This document shows positions 14,534 to 24,086 of a DNA stretch of 31,430 nt, piece by piece. The number at the start of each line of letters is the position of its first letter. Within the stretch, counting starts at the first letter, position 1. The DNA comes from B4-G1 sp964393895 (GTDB lineage Bacteria; Chloroflexota; Anaerolineae; B4-G1). The notes below the pieces were generated by a model. That model was given only the letters and a program-made list of their open reading frames with translations, did not search any database and was not told the origin of the DNA. The stretch lies in contig CAYMWP010000040.1 in the NCBI GenBank assembly GCA_964393895.1, positions 1-31,430 on the forward strand, in the 5' to 3' direction. The translations under genes and the position numbers were made by a program.

Positions 14534-16951
14534 TTAACGATTAAGCACAATAGGCGACTCTGTCTGTCGAACTTTGCGGGCCAACGCTATGCCTGCCAGC
14601 CCGTACAGCCCCGCGGCCACGAACAGGGCGGCCCGGAGGCCGAGATGGATCGCCAGAGCGATAGACATAGCCGAGCCCAAGACCGACATCACACCATTGA
14701 TCCCCCACAGCCAGGGTATGACCCCAGGGCGGTGCGCCCCAGCCCAGCGCATTCCTAGCGGGAAGGGCATTCCCATCAGGAAACCCAGCGGGGCCAAGAG
14801 AGCCACCGTCATACCCATGCGGGCCGGGAGAGGCCATCTCATGGTCGTGTGCAGCAGCCAATCCCCCGCTACCGCGTGCAGAGTCACCAGCAGCACCAGC
14901 AGCGGGAAGAACGGGCCTCTCAACCACCGCGCTGCCCGTCCACTCCACAGGCTGCCGAGGCCGCTGAAGAGCAATAGGGAGAAGAGCACCACTGCCAGCG
15001 AGTATACTGGCCGCCCCAGGTAGATCGTCAGGCGCTGGATGGTGGGTATCTCTACCAGCATAAAGGCCACGCCCAGCCCTCCAAAATAGACCAGGAGTCT
15101 CCACGATGGATGGGGCAGCCCGCGTCGCCGGGCGCCCAACCACAGGGGCAGAAGGATGAAGAGAGCTCCTATCACAGTCGTTACGCCAAGTACCGTGACC
15201 AGGATCAACAGCGCCTCCACGCTGGTTCGGTAGGCGCTACTGATGTTGAGGGACATGTCGAAAAGGTCGCCTACGCGAACCAGGTTGAAGAAAAAGGGGC
15301 GGTCGTCGGTGGCAGAGGAAATGTCCAGTGGGTAGTTGGCGATAAAGGCGGCCTGGTTCTCTGCCGTGATGAATCGTCCCACTTCTTCGTGAGCCGGCAG
15401 GCCGGGGGCATATATGACCGTAAAGCCCAGTTCCTCCGACTGTTCTTTCAGCGCCGCTATCTCGTCCTGGGTGAAGGGAGTGCGTTTGAAGAGCGCTGTC
15501 GCCATCCCGTCAACTTGCCCTTTGGCGTTGGGGCGGGCGACGACGACTACGTGCTGGCGTGGCTCGTCTACGCCCGCACTGGCCCAGCCCGTCATTCCCG
15601 TGGATACAAGGCGCATCGTCTCGGCGGGTCGTTCGGTGAAATACCAACGGGAGACGGTGAGGATGCCGCGCTCTGTCAAATGATCGTAATAGGTTTGGAA
15701 TGCTTCTACAGTGTAGAGGCTATTTTCGGAGAGAGCGAAAGCGCCAGAGCCGCCCGCCGCCCAAGTATCAATCAGCGAGGCCTGGATGACGTCGTACTGG
15801 GTGGGACTGCGGGCGATGTAGCCTCTGGCGTCGTCCACCACGACGGTCACGTCGGGTCGCTCGTAGAGATGCCCGGTAAAGTCGGCGAAATGGTCGCGCA
15901 CCACTGCCACTATGGCTGGGTTGACTTCCACCGCCGTCACGTGCGGCGCGCCAGAGGCGAGCGCGGCCAGCACGTCCCGCCCGCCGCCGGGGCCGATCAC
16001 CAGCGTCTTGGGTTGCTCGAGCAGGTAGTAGACGAGTGAAGTGAGGTCGTAGCGCAGGAACTCGACTTCGCTGAGCAGTCCTCGAAATTCTTGGACCGGC
16101 GTCCCGGCCACGTCGTCAATGAGCAGCAGGGCATGGTTCAGAAAGCGTCCTTCTCGGATGGTCTTGTCCCAGTAATCGAGATCCACAGACCAGAAGAAGG
16201 GATAGTACGAAATCTCGTGAACCGTCACCTGGGAGTGAGCGTTCCAGTGTTCGTATATGAGGGTGGGCTTTTTTCCTGCGACCTCTCTGACAGGGATAGT
16301 AATCCAGTCTTGCCGCGCATTGCCCCAAACCAGGCCGATCAACGTCAGCACGACCACCAGCGCCAGCAATTGCCGTTTACCCAGCCCCCACGTGAGCGCC
16401 AACCCTGCCAGGGCGGCCACTGCTCCCACTGCCAGTACTGCTCCAGCGCCACCCAGCGTCTCCAGCGCCAGGATGCTGAGGAGGCAGCCGAGGGCCGCCC
16501 CACTCAGATCGGCCCAATAGATGCGGCCCGCTTGCTCTGGCCAGGCGGAGAGTGCCAGGGATAGGATCAAGCCTGAGAGCAGGAAGGGAACGGTCATGTC
16601 CAGGTAAATGAGCGCCAGGTAAAGGATCTGCCGGGAGGGGACTCCACTGCTGCTCAGAGTCAGTTGGAAGGGGATCTGGAGGTACAGGACGAATGTGAGG
16701 GGCACTACGAGGGCCAGGGCCAGGGCGGCCAGGGCGATCCAGCGTCGTGCTCGTCCCGGCTGGGTCAGGTTGGGGAAAAAGTAGAGCAGCACTCCGGCCA
16801 TCGCGCTTCCCATCAGCGCCAGGGAGATAGCCAGGAAGGCAAAGTGATAGCGCATCGTCACCGAAAAGATGCGCGTTAGTACGACTTCCAGGGTGAGGGT
16901 GCTCATGCTGGTCAAAAAGACCCCGACGAGTTGACGATGTGATATGCGCAT
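14534..16951 (-). CDS. membrane-embedded spermidine-synthase-like protein, 805 aa
   Basis: An N-terminal block of about six or seven TM helices (10-210) precedes a cytoplasm-facing or exposed SpeE-like Rossmann domain (about 215-550). A second TM block follows (575-795). The nucleotide-loop motif is LVIGPGGGRDVLAAL (317-331), the strand-2 acid is Glu342 (TAVEVNP), and VVVDDARGYIA (370-380) is typical. True spermidine synthases carry a catalytic DSTDP-like motif after strand 4; here the equivalent is QASLIDTWAAGGSGAF (390-405), so aminopropyl transfer is doubtful. The ATG at 16951 follows AAGAGG; an upstream alternative start adds 10 residues. It is monocistronic, between hairpin-rich spacers. 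An undefined small-molecule transferase or transporter-linked role is possible. Confidence 0.85.
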   Translation of the reverse strand: MRISHRQLVGVFLTSMSTLTLEVVLTRIFSVTMRYHFAFLAISLALMGSAMAGVLLYFFPNLTQPGRARRWIALAALALALVVPLTFVLYLQIPFQLTLSSSGVPSRQILYLALIYLDMTVPFLLSGLILSLALSAWPEQAGRIYWADLSGAALGCLLSILALETLGGAGAVLAVGAVAALAGLALTWGLGKRQLLALVVVLTLIGLVWGNARQDWITIPVREVAGKKPTLIYEHWNAHSQVTVHEISYYPFFWSVDLDYWDKTIREGRFLNHALLLIDDVAGTPVQEFRGLLSEVEFLRYDLTSLVYYLLEQPKTLVIGPGGGRDVLAALASGAPHVTAVEVNPAIVAVVRDHFADFTGHLYERPDVTVVVDDARGYIARSPTQYDVIQASLIDTWAAGGSGAFALSENSLYTVEAFQTYYDHLTERGILTVSRWYFTERPAETMRLVSTGMTGWASAGVDEPRQHVVVVARPNAKGQVDGMATALFKRTPFTQDEIAALKEQSEELGFTVIYAPGLPAHEEVGRFITAENQAAFIANYPLDISSATDDRPFFFNLVRVGDLFDMSLNISSAYRTSVEALLILVTVLGVTTVIGALFILLPLWLGARRRGLPHPSWRLLVYFGGLGVAFMLVEIPTIQRLTIYLGRPVYSLAVVLFSLLLFSGLGSLWSGRAARWLRGPFFPLLVLLVTLHAVAGDWLLHTTMRWPLPARMGMTVALLAPLGFLMGMPFPLGMRWAGAHRPGVIPWLWGINGVMSVLGSAMSIALAIHLGLRAALFVAAGLYGLAGIALARKVRQTESPIVLNR

Positions 16952-16970
16952 AGTGTGTGGCCTCTTGTAG

Positions 16971-17074
16971 AGCCGGGGCATAAAGCGCCCCGGCTACGGA
17001 GCAGCGCCCGGTGAACCGGGTTTTTAGGGCGATTCATCGCCCGCAGCTTTGTAGCCCGGCGACTTTCGCCGGGC
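16971..17074. repeat. four GC-rich hairpins in a row
   Basis: Four hairpins follow one another: AGCCGGGGC/GCCCCGGCT (16971-16995); CCCGG-TGAA-CCGGG followed by TTTTT (17007-17025), a terminator-like unit on the plus strand; GGGCGA-TTCA-TCGCCC (17027-17042); and GCCCGGCGA-CTT-TCGCCGGGC (17054-17074). Three of the four have loops of only 3-4 bases. Confidence 0.75.
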
Positions 17075-17208
17075 GGTCAGTAATTCCCGTTTTGAAGCCG
17101 CACCGCCGTAAAACAGACGGTGCTGGCTAGTTTTTTCCTAGCATCGGCTCTTTTAGGCCGATGCACCCAAGCTAGAATTGCCGCAACGGGAATTGCTGCC
17201 GGGCGGTC
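17068..17208. mobile_element. putative MITE: 119 bp with terminal inverted repeats and 11-bp flanking duplication
   Basis: The 11-mer GCCGGGCGGTC occurs at 17068-17078 and again at 17198-17208. Immediately inside are inverted ends AGTAATTCCCGTTTTG (17079-17094) and, on the other strand, AGCAATTCCCGTTGCG (17182-17197), matching at 13 of 16 positions with a perfect 10-bp core. The interior has no gene but has strong hairpins: GCACCG/CGGTGC (17100-17123) and perfect GCATCGGC/GCCGATGC (17141-17164). The layout is that of a non-autonomous transposon with target-site duplication. The left duplication also forms part of the preceding hairpin. No transposase is present in the window. Confidence 0.6.
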
Positions 17209-17642
17209 GTGGTAATTGTTGTGCCCGCAGTTTTTTCAAATACGCCAAGTCCAGCTCAGATCACAAAAATAACGGATTGCTCAAACGGAAACAGTATATC
17301 ACAGGCGGTGGATTACACCAGTCCGGGGCAATTAATCGCGCCGGCCCCGTTCACGCTCATGACGAAATCGGGCCGGTAGTAGGACAAGATGCCATCTTGT
17401 TCCAGTGTAAACTTGCCAAATGAACGGTTTGATGTTATTGTTCAGGTGCGTCTTTCCGATGCCAGGAAACCTGGTTTTGTGAGGCCAGTCTGCGCGGACG
17501 GAATGGCTTTGCGTCCACCCTGTGGGAGGTCCTCGACCCGTTCGAAATACACTCGTAAAGTTTGATCGCCGTGGCCAAAGACGATGATGCCTGGTCACGT
17601 CGGCGCATCACGCCTCAAGTTTTGCGCCGGGAGGGGTATTCT
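17209..17642. other. gene-free spacer with further hairpins before the GAF kinase
   Basis: No gene is recognised in this 434-bp stretch. It contains CCGGCCC/GGGCCGG (17341-17347 and 17370-17376) and a palindrome ACAAGATG-C-CATCTTGT (17384-17400). The stretch ends with GGGAGGGG, the ribosome site of the kinase gene. I could not identify a convincing promoter, though one must lie here. Confidence 0.5.
17462..17478 (+). terminator. short hairpin with T-run
   Basis: CCAGG-AAA-CCTGG followed by TTTT on the plus strand. It contains AAACCTGGTTTT, one copy of the AAACCNGGTTT palindrome family found elsewhere in the window. The stem is only 5 bp, so termination would be weak. Confidence 0.4.
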
Positions 17643-20600
17643 GTGGCTAATGAGAGAATCCTTATAGTCGAAGACGAAAAAGACATTGCCCATCTAATGG
17701 ATACCATGATGCGGGACAGTGGCTACCGGACGCTCGTCGCTTATGACGGCGCCGAGGGCTTGAACTTGGCGTTGCGCGAGCGGCCAGACTTGATCCTCCT
17801 GGACCTGCGCCTGCCAGAGAAGGACGGTATGCAAGTCCTCCGCGAACTCGACGGCAGCCACGTGAATATACCCGTGGTGGTGGTGACCGCCTGGGGGACA
17901 AAAAAGTTGGTCATTGAAGCGTTGCGCTTGGGGGTCAAGGATTACATCACCAAGCCTTTCACCATGGGTGATCTGGTGGGCGCGGTCAAAAATTCCTTGT
18001 CCGAGGAACGCCTGCGCCGTGAGCGGGACGAATTGACCGATCAGTTGCAAGCCTCCAACCAAGAGCTGGAGCAGGGCATGCAGCAACTCGAGGCGCTTTA
18101 TGAGGTTGGGCACGGGCTTGCTTCTATCCTGGATCTGGACGATCTGCTCGACGTGATACTCAAGGAGGCGAACAAGGTCCTGAAGGTAAGCGTAGCCTCC
18201 ATTCTTTTGCTGGACGAGGATAGCGGGGAGCTGGTGTTTCGTTCGGGCACAGGCAGGAGTGCCAAGAAGCTGCTGGGCCAGCGTCTGTCTCCCGGTCAGG
18301 GGGTTGCAGGCTGGGTGGCCGAACACGGTGAACCGCTTCTGTCCCCCGATGCCCGGTCGGATCCACACTTTAGCCCTGCCTTTGACGAGATCACGGGGTT
18401 CGTCACCAAGTCAATCCTGTGTGTGCCCTTGATGGTCAAGGGGCGCGTGATCGGCGTGGTGGAGGCTTTGAATAAACCGGAGCCGGGCTTTACCGAGGAT
18501 GACCTGGCCCTATTGCGTTCGTTGGCCGCATCGGCGGCAGTGTCTATTGAAAACGCGCAATTGTTCGAGGAAACCCGCCGCCTCCATCGCCAGTCCGAAG
18601 TACAGTTGGCTCGGGTGACCCAGGCTTATGGCGAGATTCAAGCCCTGCAAGAGACGACGGGCGCGCTGCTTGCGTCGTTGGATCTGCAAGAGGTACTGGA
18701 CCAGATCGTGAACAGTGTGGTATCGAGGATGGGATACAGCGGGGCCATGTTGTCCGAGTACGACGAAAAAACCAACTCCTTGCCGGTGCGGGCCGTCGCC
18801 GTCGCCCCGGCCCTGGGCGAGGCCAACGCGATCGAGTCAGGGGAAGAGATAGCGGGCCTCCAGCTACTGGGGGCCAAAGTCACCCTGGCCCAAACCGAGA
18901 ACCTGGCCGTGCGCGCCGCCCTGGAAAGAAAAATCCAAGTCACCGACAGTTTCTACGACCTGGTCCGTCCTGTTGTGACGCGGGAGGTGGCCGATGCCGT
19001 TCAGGAGATGATCGGCGCCCGCGTCATAGCGACGATCCCTCTGCTGGCCAGGGAACAGTTGGTGGGCAATATGTTCGCCGGCAGCAGCAAGGAAGAGTTC
19101 TCGGAGACAGACCTGAATTCACTGCGCACCCTGGCCAACCAGGCGGCCCTGGCTATTGAGAATGCTCGGTTGTACAAGAACCTGCGCGAATCACGGGATC
19201 AGGTAGCAGAACACAGCAAGGCCCTGGAAAAGCGCCTCAGTGAGCTTTCGCGCTTGCAGCAGATGGCGTTGGAATTGAGTAGGGTGACGATCGGCGCCGA
19301 CCTGCGGGACGTATTCCAACGACTTACCGAGCACGCGGCTGCGCTGTTGGAAACCGAGAGCAGCGCCATTCTGCTTTACGATCAGGAGCATCAAGCTCTG
19401 ATTTGCCAGGAGCCGGCCTTTGGAGTGCCACTCGAAATCGTCCGGGATTGGCACATTCCCCTCAGCCAGGATCTGCCGGCCTGGGCCATCTGGGAGAGCG
19501 GTGGGCCACTGATCTTTAACGATCTGAACGATCACCCTATCGTAAAAGCGATGGAGATGGAGGAAATTCGAGAGCGTATGCAACTGCGTTCCACAATGTT
19601 CTCCATACTGCGCGTGGGGGGAGAGCCTATCGGGGCATTGCAAGTGTCGGACAAGCGGGACGGCAGCGGCTTTACCTCTGACGACGAGCGCGTGTTGGAA
19701 ATTTTCGCCTCTCAGAGCGCCATTGCCATCGAGAACGCCCGCATTTTGCAGCGTATGGAAGTGCTGAACCAAGTCGGCGAGGCGATCACCGCCCGTCTGA
19801 CACTGCCCGAAGTGTTAGAACGAGTCATACAAGGGATCAACGAGCTGATCAAAGTGGAGGGCATCTCCATCTGGCTCAAGGAACCCTTCCCCGATGGCAG
19901 CGGCGACCAACTTTCGCTGGTCGCTGCCCTGCCGGACAAATCTATGCCAGACAAGTTGGGCGATGTGAAATTAGACCCAGGTGAGGGGATAGCTGGCCTG
20001 GTGGCGCAGACGGGAAAACCTCTGATCGTGCACGATGCCCAGAACGACCCGCGCTGCTCCCGTCAGATTGACCAATTGGTGGATTTTGTGACCGAGTCGC
20101 TCCTGTGCGTGCCGCTGCGGGTGCGCGACAAGATCAGTGGGGTAGTCGAGGTGGTCAACAAGATCGGCGGGCGGTTCGACCAGGAGGACATCGAGATCCT
20201 CAGCTCGGTCGCGGCCTCGGTCGCCGTCGCCGTGGAGAACGCCCGTCTCTTTACTAGCGAGAGCCGCCGCGCCTCGGAGATGGAAACGTTGGTAGAGATA
20301 GCTCAGGCTGTCACTGAAGCGGTGACGGAGCAGCCCAAAGCCCTGTTGGAACGTATCGCCCGCGGCGCCTGCCAAGCCCTGGAAGCAGACTGCGCCCTGG
20401 TTTGCCCCTTTGCGGCCGACTCCGCCTGCGACGTGGATAACGTGGCCGCCTTTGGCACGCTGTGCCCCCTGGAACTTGACCAGTCCAAAGTGGCCGTGGG
20501 CGGGCCGATGGGAGTGATCCGCAAGCGCAAGCTGATGGTGTGTGCGGACGTTGCCGCCGAGCAGCCGGCTCTGTTGCAGGACCATTTCTTCGCGCAAGAG

Positions 20601-22043
20601 GGCGTTCGCTCCTTCATCGGCGTCTTGTTGGAAGCGGACGAGGACGAGTTGGGGGTCTTGTACATCAACTTTCGTAATCCCCATCGGTTTCAGGACCGCG
20701 AGCTGACCTTTGTGCGCCTGATCGCCCATCAAGCCGCCCTGGCCATAGCCAAGTCGCGCTTGTTCCAGACCCTCGACCGGGAACTGGTATCGGCCAATGC
20801 CAGCCTGCGACGCAAAGTTGGGGAACTGGAAGAGTTGCAGGCGATCAACAACGTCATCAGCTCCACACTAGAGATAGATAAAGTGTGGGATAGCATCTTG
20901 CGCGGCGTGATATCAATCACCGCGGCTCCCCACGCCACCATTTTGCTGCTGGATGAGGAAAGCGGTGGACTCATCGCCCACATGCTGCGGGGGGGCAAGA
21001 CGTTCACCCAGAGATTGGATCCCCAAGAGACGGTCATACTCCCCTCCGTCGGGGAGCTCGAGAAGCGCTTGGCCGACCGCCACGACATCCTGCACAGCTT
21101 TGGTGAACAGTTGGACGGTGGCACTCTGTGGGGCCTTTCCTACTGGCGGCTGTTCCCCGACGTTTGCTCCATCCTTCACACTCCCATCGTGGGCGGAAGC
21201 GACCAAAAACCGATTGGACTCTTGATCATCGGCAGCCCGCGCCAAGAGGAGTTTGACCCCGACGACCGCCGACTGTTGGAGGCCCTGGCCAACCAGGCCG
21301 CGATTGCCATCCAGAACGCTCGCCATCTGGAGACAATGCGCAAGTATCAGGAGCAACAAGTGACGGCGGAACGGATCGCGGCCATGGCCGACATTGCCGG
21401 CAATATGGTCCACGGCATCAACAACACCGTGGGCGCGATTCGGCCCTTTATCCAACAGATTGAGATGAAATTGGAGCTAGGCGAGTTGAGCGACGACTAT
21501 TTGCGCGAAAAGTTGACCAAGATACGGGAGAACGCCGACCGCACTCTGGACGTGGCCCAACAGATCCGGCGCCCCTTCCGCTCGATCCAACCGGAACCGA
21601 TAGACGTAAACGCATCTATCGCTGCCGCCCGGGCCAAGCTGTCCGAACCGGTGGGCGTCAGGGTGGATGTCCAGTATGGTGAGAACTTGCCGCCAGTTTG
21701 GGCTACCAATCAGTTGGACGAGGTCTTTGGTAATTTGATGAGAAACGCATTGGACGCCATGTCTGATGGGGGAGGCCTTTTGCTGGTACGTAGCCGGCGA
21801 GCAGGCAATCGCTGGGTCGTCGTGACGATCAAAGACACCGGGCCAGGCATACCGCCCCACATACTGGACAAGCTGTTTCACGTGGGCACGACGACCAAAC
21901 GAGGCGGTATGGGGTACGGCCTGTGGTGGTCTCGCATGTTCCTGCGTCGCTTGGGTGGAGACATCGTGGTAAAGAGTGACGAGGGCCGGGGGTGCGAATT
22001 CACGGTCACTTTGCCGATTGACGCAGAGGAGGGTATAATTTGA
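17643..22043 (+). CDS. giant REC-6xGAF hybrid histidine kinase, 1466 aa
   Basis: This is a soluble sensor kinase with no TM segment. The N-terminal receiver (about 4-120) has acidic pair Glu10/Asp11, phosphoacceptor Asp54 (LLDLRLP), Thr82 and Lys104 (ITKPF). A coiled coil follows, then six GAF-type domains at roughly 158-309, 333-509, 533-703, 708-871, 876-1040 and 1063-1228, most ending in an AIENAR-like helix. The dimerisation/phosphotransfer helix carries His1257 in GNMVHGINNTVGAI, a variant of the usual HEINNPL. HATPase_c spans about 1355-1459 (NLMRNALDAM, DTGPGI, GGMGYGL). The GTG at 17643 is chosen because GGGAGGGG precedes it and it starts directly before the receiver (VANERILIVEDE); a longer frame begins at 17562. 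It heads a cluster of receiver proteins, its likely partners. Confidence 0.9.
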   Translation: MANERILIVEDEKDIAHLMDTMMRDSGYRTLVAYDGAEGLNLALRERPDLILLDLRLPEKDGMQVLRELDGSHVNIPVVVVTAWGTKKLVIEALRLGVKDYITKPFTMGDLVGAVKNSLSEERLRRERDELTDQLQASNQELEQGMQQLEALYEVGHGLASILDLDDLLDVILKEANKVLKVSVASILLLDEDSGELVFRSGTGRSAKKLLGQRLSPGQGVAGWVAEHGEPLLSPDARSDPHFSPAFDEITGFVTKSILCVPLMVKGRVIGVVEALNKPEPGFTEDDLALLRSLAASAAVSIENAQLFEETRRLHRQSEVQLARVTQAYGEIQALQETTGALLASLDLQEVLDQIVNSVVSRMGYSGAMLSEYDEKTNSLPVRAVAVAPALGEANAIESGEEIAGLQLLGAKVTLAQTENLAVRAALERKIQVTDSFYDLVRPVVTREVADAVQEMIGARVIATIPLLAREQLVGNMFAGSSKEEFSETDLNSLRTLANQAALAIENARLYKNLRESRDQVAEHSKALEKRLSELSRLQQMALELSRVTIGADLRDVFQRLTEHAAALLETESSAILLYDQEHQALICQEPAFGVPLEIVRDWHIPLSQDLPAWAIWESGGPLIFNDLNDHPIVKAMEMEEIRERMQLRSTMFSILRVGGEPIGALQVSDKRDGSGFTSDDERVLEIFASQSAIAIENARILQRMEVLNQVGEAITARLTLPEVLERVIQGINELIKVEGISIWLKEPFPDGSGDQLSLVAALPDKSMPDKLGDVKLDPGEGIAGLVAQTGKPLIVHDAQNDPRCSRQIDQLVDFVTESLLCVPLRVRDKISGVVEVVNKIGGRFDQEDIEILSSVAASVAVAVENARLFTSESRRASEMETLVEIAQAVTEAVTEQPKALLERIARGACQALEADCALVCPFAADSACDVDNVAAFGTLCPLELDQSKVAVGGPMGVIRKRKLMVCADVAAEQPALLQDHFFAQEGVRSFIGVLLEADEDELGVLYINFRNPHRFQDRELTFVRLIAHQAALAIAKSRLFQTLDRELVSANASLRRKVGELEELQAINNVISSTLEIDKVWDSILRGVISITAAPHATILLLDEESGGLIAHMLRGGKTFTQRLDPQETVILPSVGELEKRLADRHDILHSFGEQLDGGTLWGLSYWRLFPDVCSILHTPIVGGSDQKPIGLLIIGSPRQEEFDPDDRRLLEALANQAAIAIQNARHLETMRKYQEQQVTAERIAAMADIAGNMVHGINNTVGAIRPFIQQIEMKLELGELSDDYLREKLTKIRENADRTLDVAQQIRRPFRSIQPEPIDVNASIAAARAKLSEPVGVRVDVQYGENLPPVWATNQLDEVFGNLMRNALDAMSDGGGLLLVRSRRAGNRWVVVTIKDTGPGIPPHILDKLFHVGTTTKRGGMGYGLWWSRMFLRRLGGDIVVKSDEGRGCEFTVTLPIDAEEGII

Positions 22044-22082
22044 CGGTAGCTTTTGGAAAAATAGGGCGGCGTAGACTAGGTT

Positions 22083-22100
22083 TCCACACCTCGCTGTGGA
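22083..22100 (+). promoter_or_regulatory. small hairpin in the kinase-receiver gap
   Basis: TCCACA (22083-22088) pairs with TGTGGA (22095-22100) over a 6-base loop, about 8 bases before the GGAGG ribosome site of the lone receiver gene. There is no T-run; a translational or mRNA-stability role is possible. Confidence 0.35.
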
Positions 22101-22119
22101 GCGGGACGGAGGAATTGGT

Positions 22120-22515
22120 ATGAGCAGACAGTATCATATCCTGGTGGTCGAAGACGAGAGAGACTGGCGAGAAGACGTCTTTCGCGAAAACCTGGAGGGC
22201 GCTGGGTACTGGGTCGCAACGAGCAGCAGTTACGACGAGGCGATAGCACATCTGGAGCAGCGAACTTTTGATCTGGCAGTCATTGACATCAACCTGACCG
22301 GCCAGCGCGGCAACCAAGATGGCATCCGGGTGATGGAAAAAATGGCTTCTCTGGAACATAAACCTCAAGTCATCGTCGTCAGCGGCTCCAAGAATCGCGC
22401 CATGGCTGAGGAAAGCGTCAAGAGATTTCATCCCGTCGTCTTTCTCGACAAGCCGAAATTCGACGTCGCTGAATTTCTCGCCTTGATCAAAGAAACGCTC
22501 GCCGGCGCTCAATAG
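22120..22515 (+). CDS. single-domain response regulator, 131 aa
   Basis: A lone CheY-like receiver with no output domain. It has the acidic pair in VVEDERDW (Glu11/Asp12), phosphoacceptor Asp56 (VIDINLTG), Ser88 in VVSGS and Lys111 in LDKPKF. It shares with the next two receivers a Trp five residues after the acidic pair begins and the C-terminal pattern K-x-x-FD-x3-FL. The ATG at 22120 is chosen because GGAGG sits 7 bases upstream; an earlier start adds 8 residues. It lies 76 bases after the giant kinase, so it is likely a phosphoacceptor in relay with it, acting by protein contact. Confidence 0.88.
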   Translation: MSRQYHILVVEDERDWREDVFRENLEGAGYWVATSSSYDEAIAHLEQRTFDLAVIDINLTGQRGNQDGIRVMEKMASLEHKPQVIVVSGSKNRAMAEESVKRFHPVVFLDKPKFDVAEFLALIKETLAGAQ

Positions 22516-22619
22516 AGCTGCTGGATCCTCACGCCGTTCTCGACAGCTTTTGAAAACATGACGCCGGAAACGGTTGGGAGCGTCGTCACTTCGGGCGGGC
22601 CCCGCTCAAGGAGTACCCG

Positions 22620-23867
<1,248 letters not shown>

Positions 23868-23909
23868 CCCGCCGGCGCAGGGCAATTGCGTTGATAATTA
23901 TGAGCGTCT

Positions 23910-23991
23910 AGACCTCCGAGGTTTACAAAATAGCGCCTTTCCAAAGATTCTCTGGCGATACGAAAATACGCGACCTAAACCTCGGAGGTCT
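23910..23991. repeat. 82-bp element bounded by 16-bp perfect inverted repeats
   Basis: AGACCTCCGAGGTTTA (23910-23925) is matched on the other strand by TAAACCTCGGAGGTCT (23976-23991), 16 of 16. Each arm contains the palindrome ACCTCSGAGGT. It lies in the 219-bp gap after the receiver-kinase gene and could act as a terminator or be a small mobile palindrome. The rest of the gap has no recognised feature other than the ribosome site of the next gene. Confidence 0.7.
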
Positions 23992-24086
23992 GGGTAAAAG
24001 CGATTGCCCTAGCCGGTGAGCGGCGGACGTCTCCGGGCTGCTCCATAATCTTGCCCCTGGGCGGGGAAGATCACAGGGGGTTCCTT

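Noticed and set aside
14534..16951. Genuine spermidine synthase (speE)
   Set aside because: The catalytic DSTDP-like segment is absent and the domain is embedded between two membrane blocks, so I only call it spermidine-synthase-like.
17079..17197. Retron or other structured noncoding RNA
   Set aside because: Inverted ends and inner hairpins could suggest an msr-msd type RNA, but there is no reverse transcriptase nearby and the exact flanking direct repeats fit a transposon better. It is kept open only through the covariance check suggested for the adjacent hairpins.
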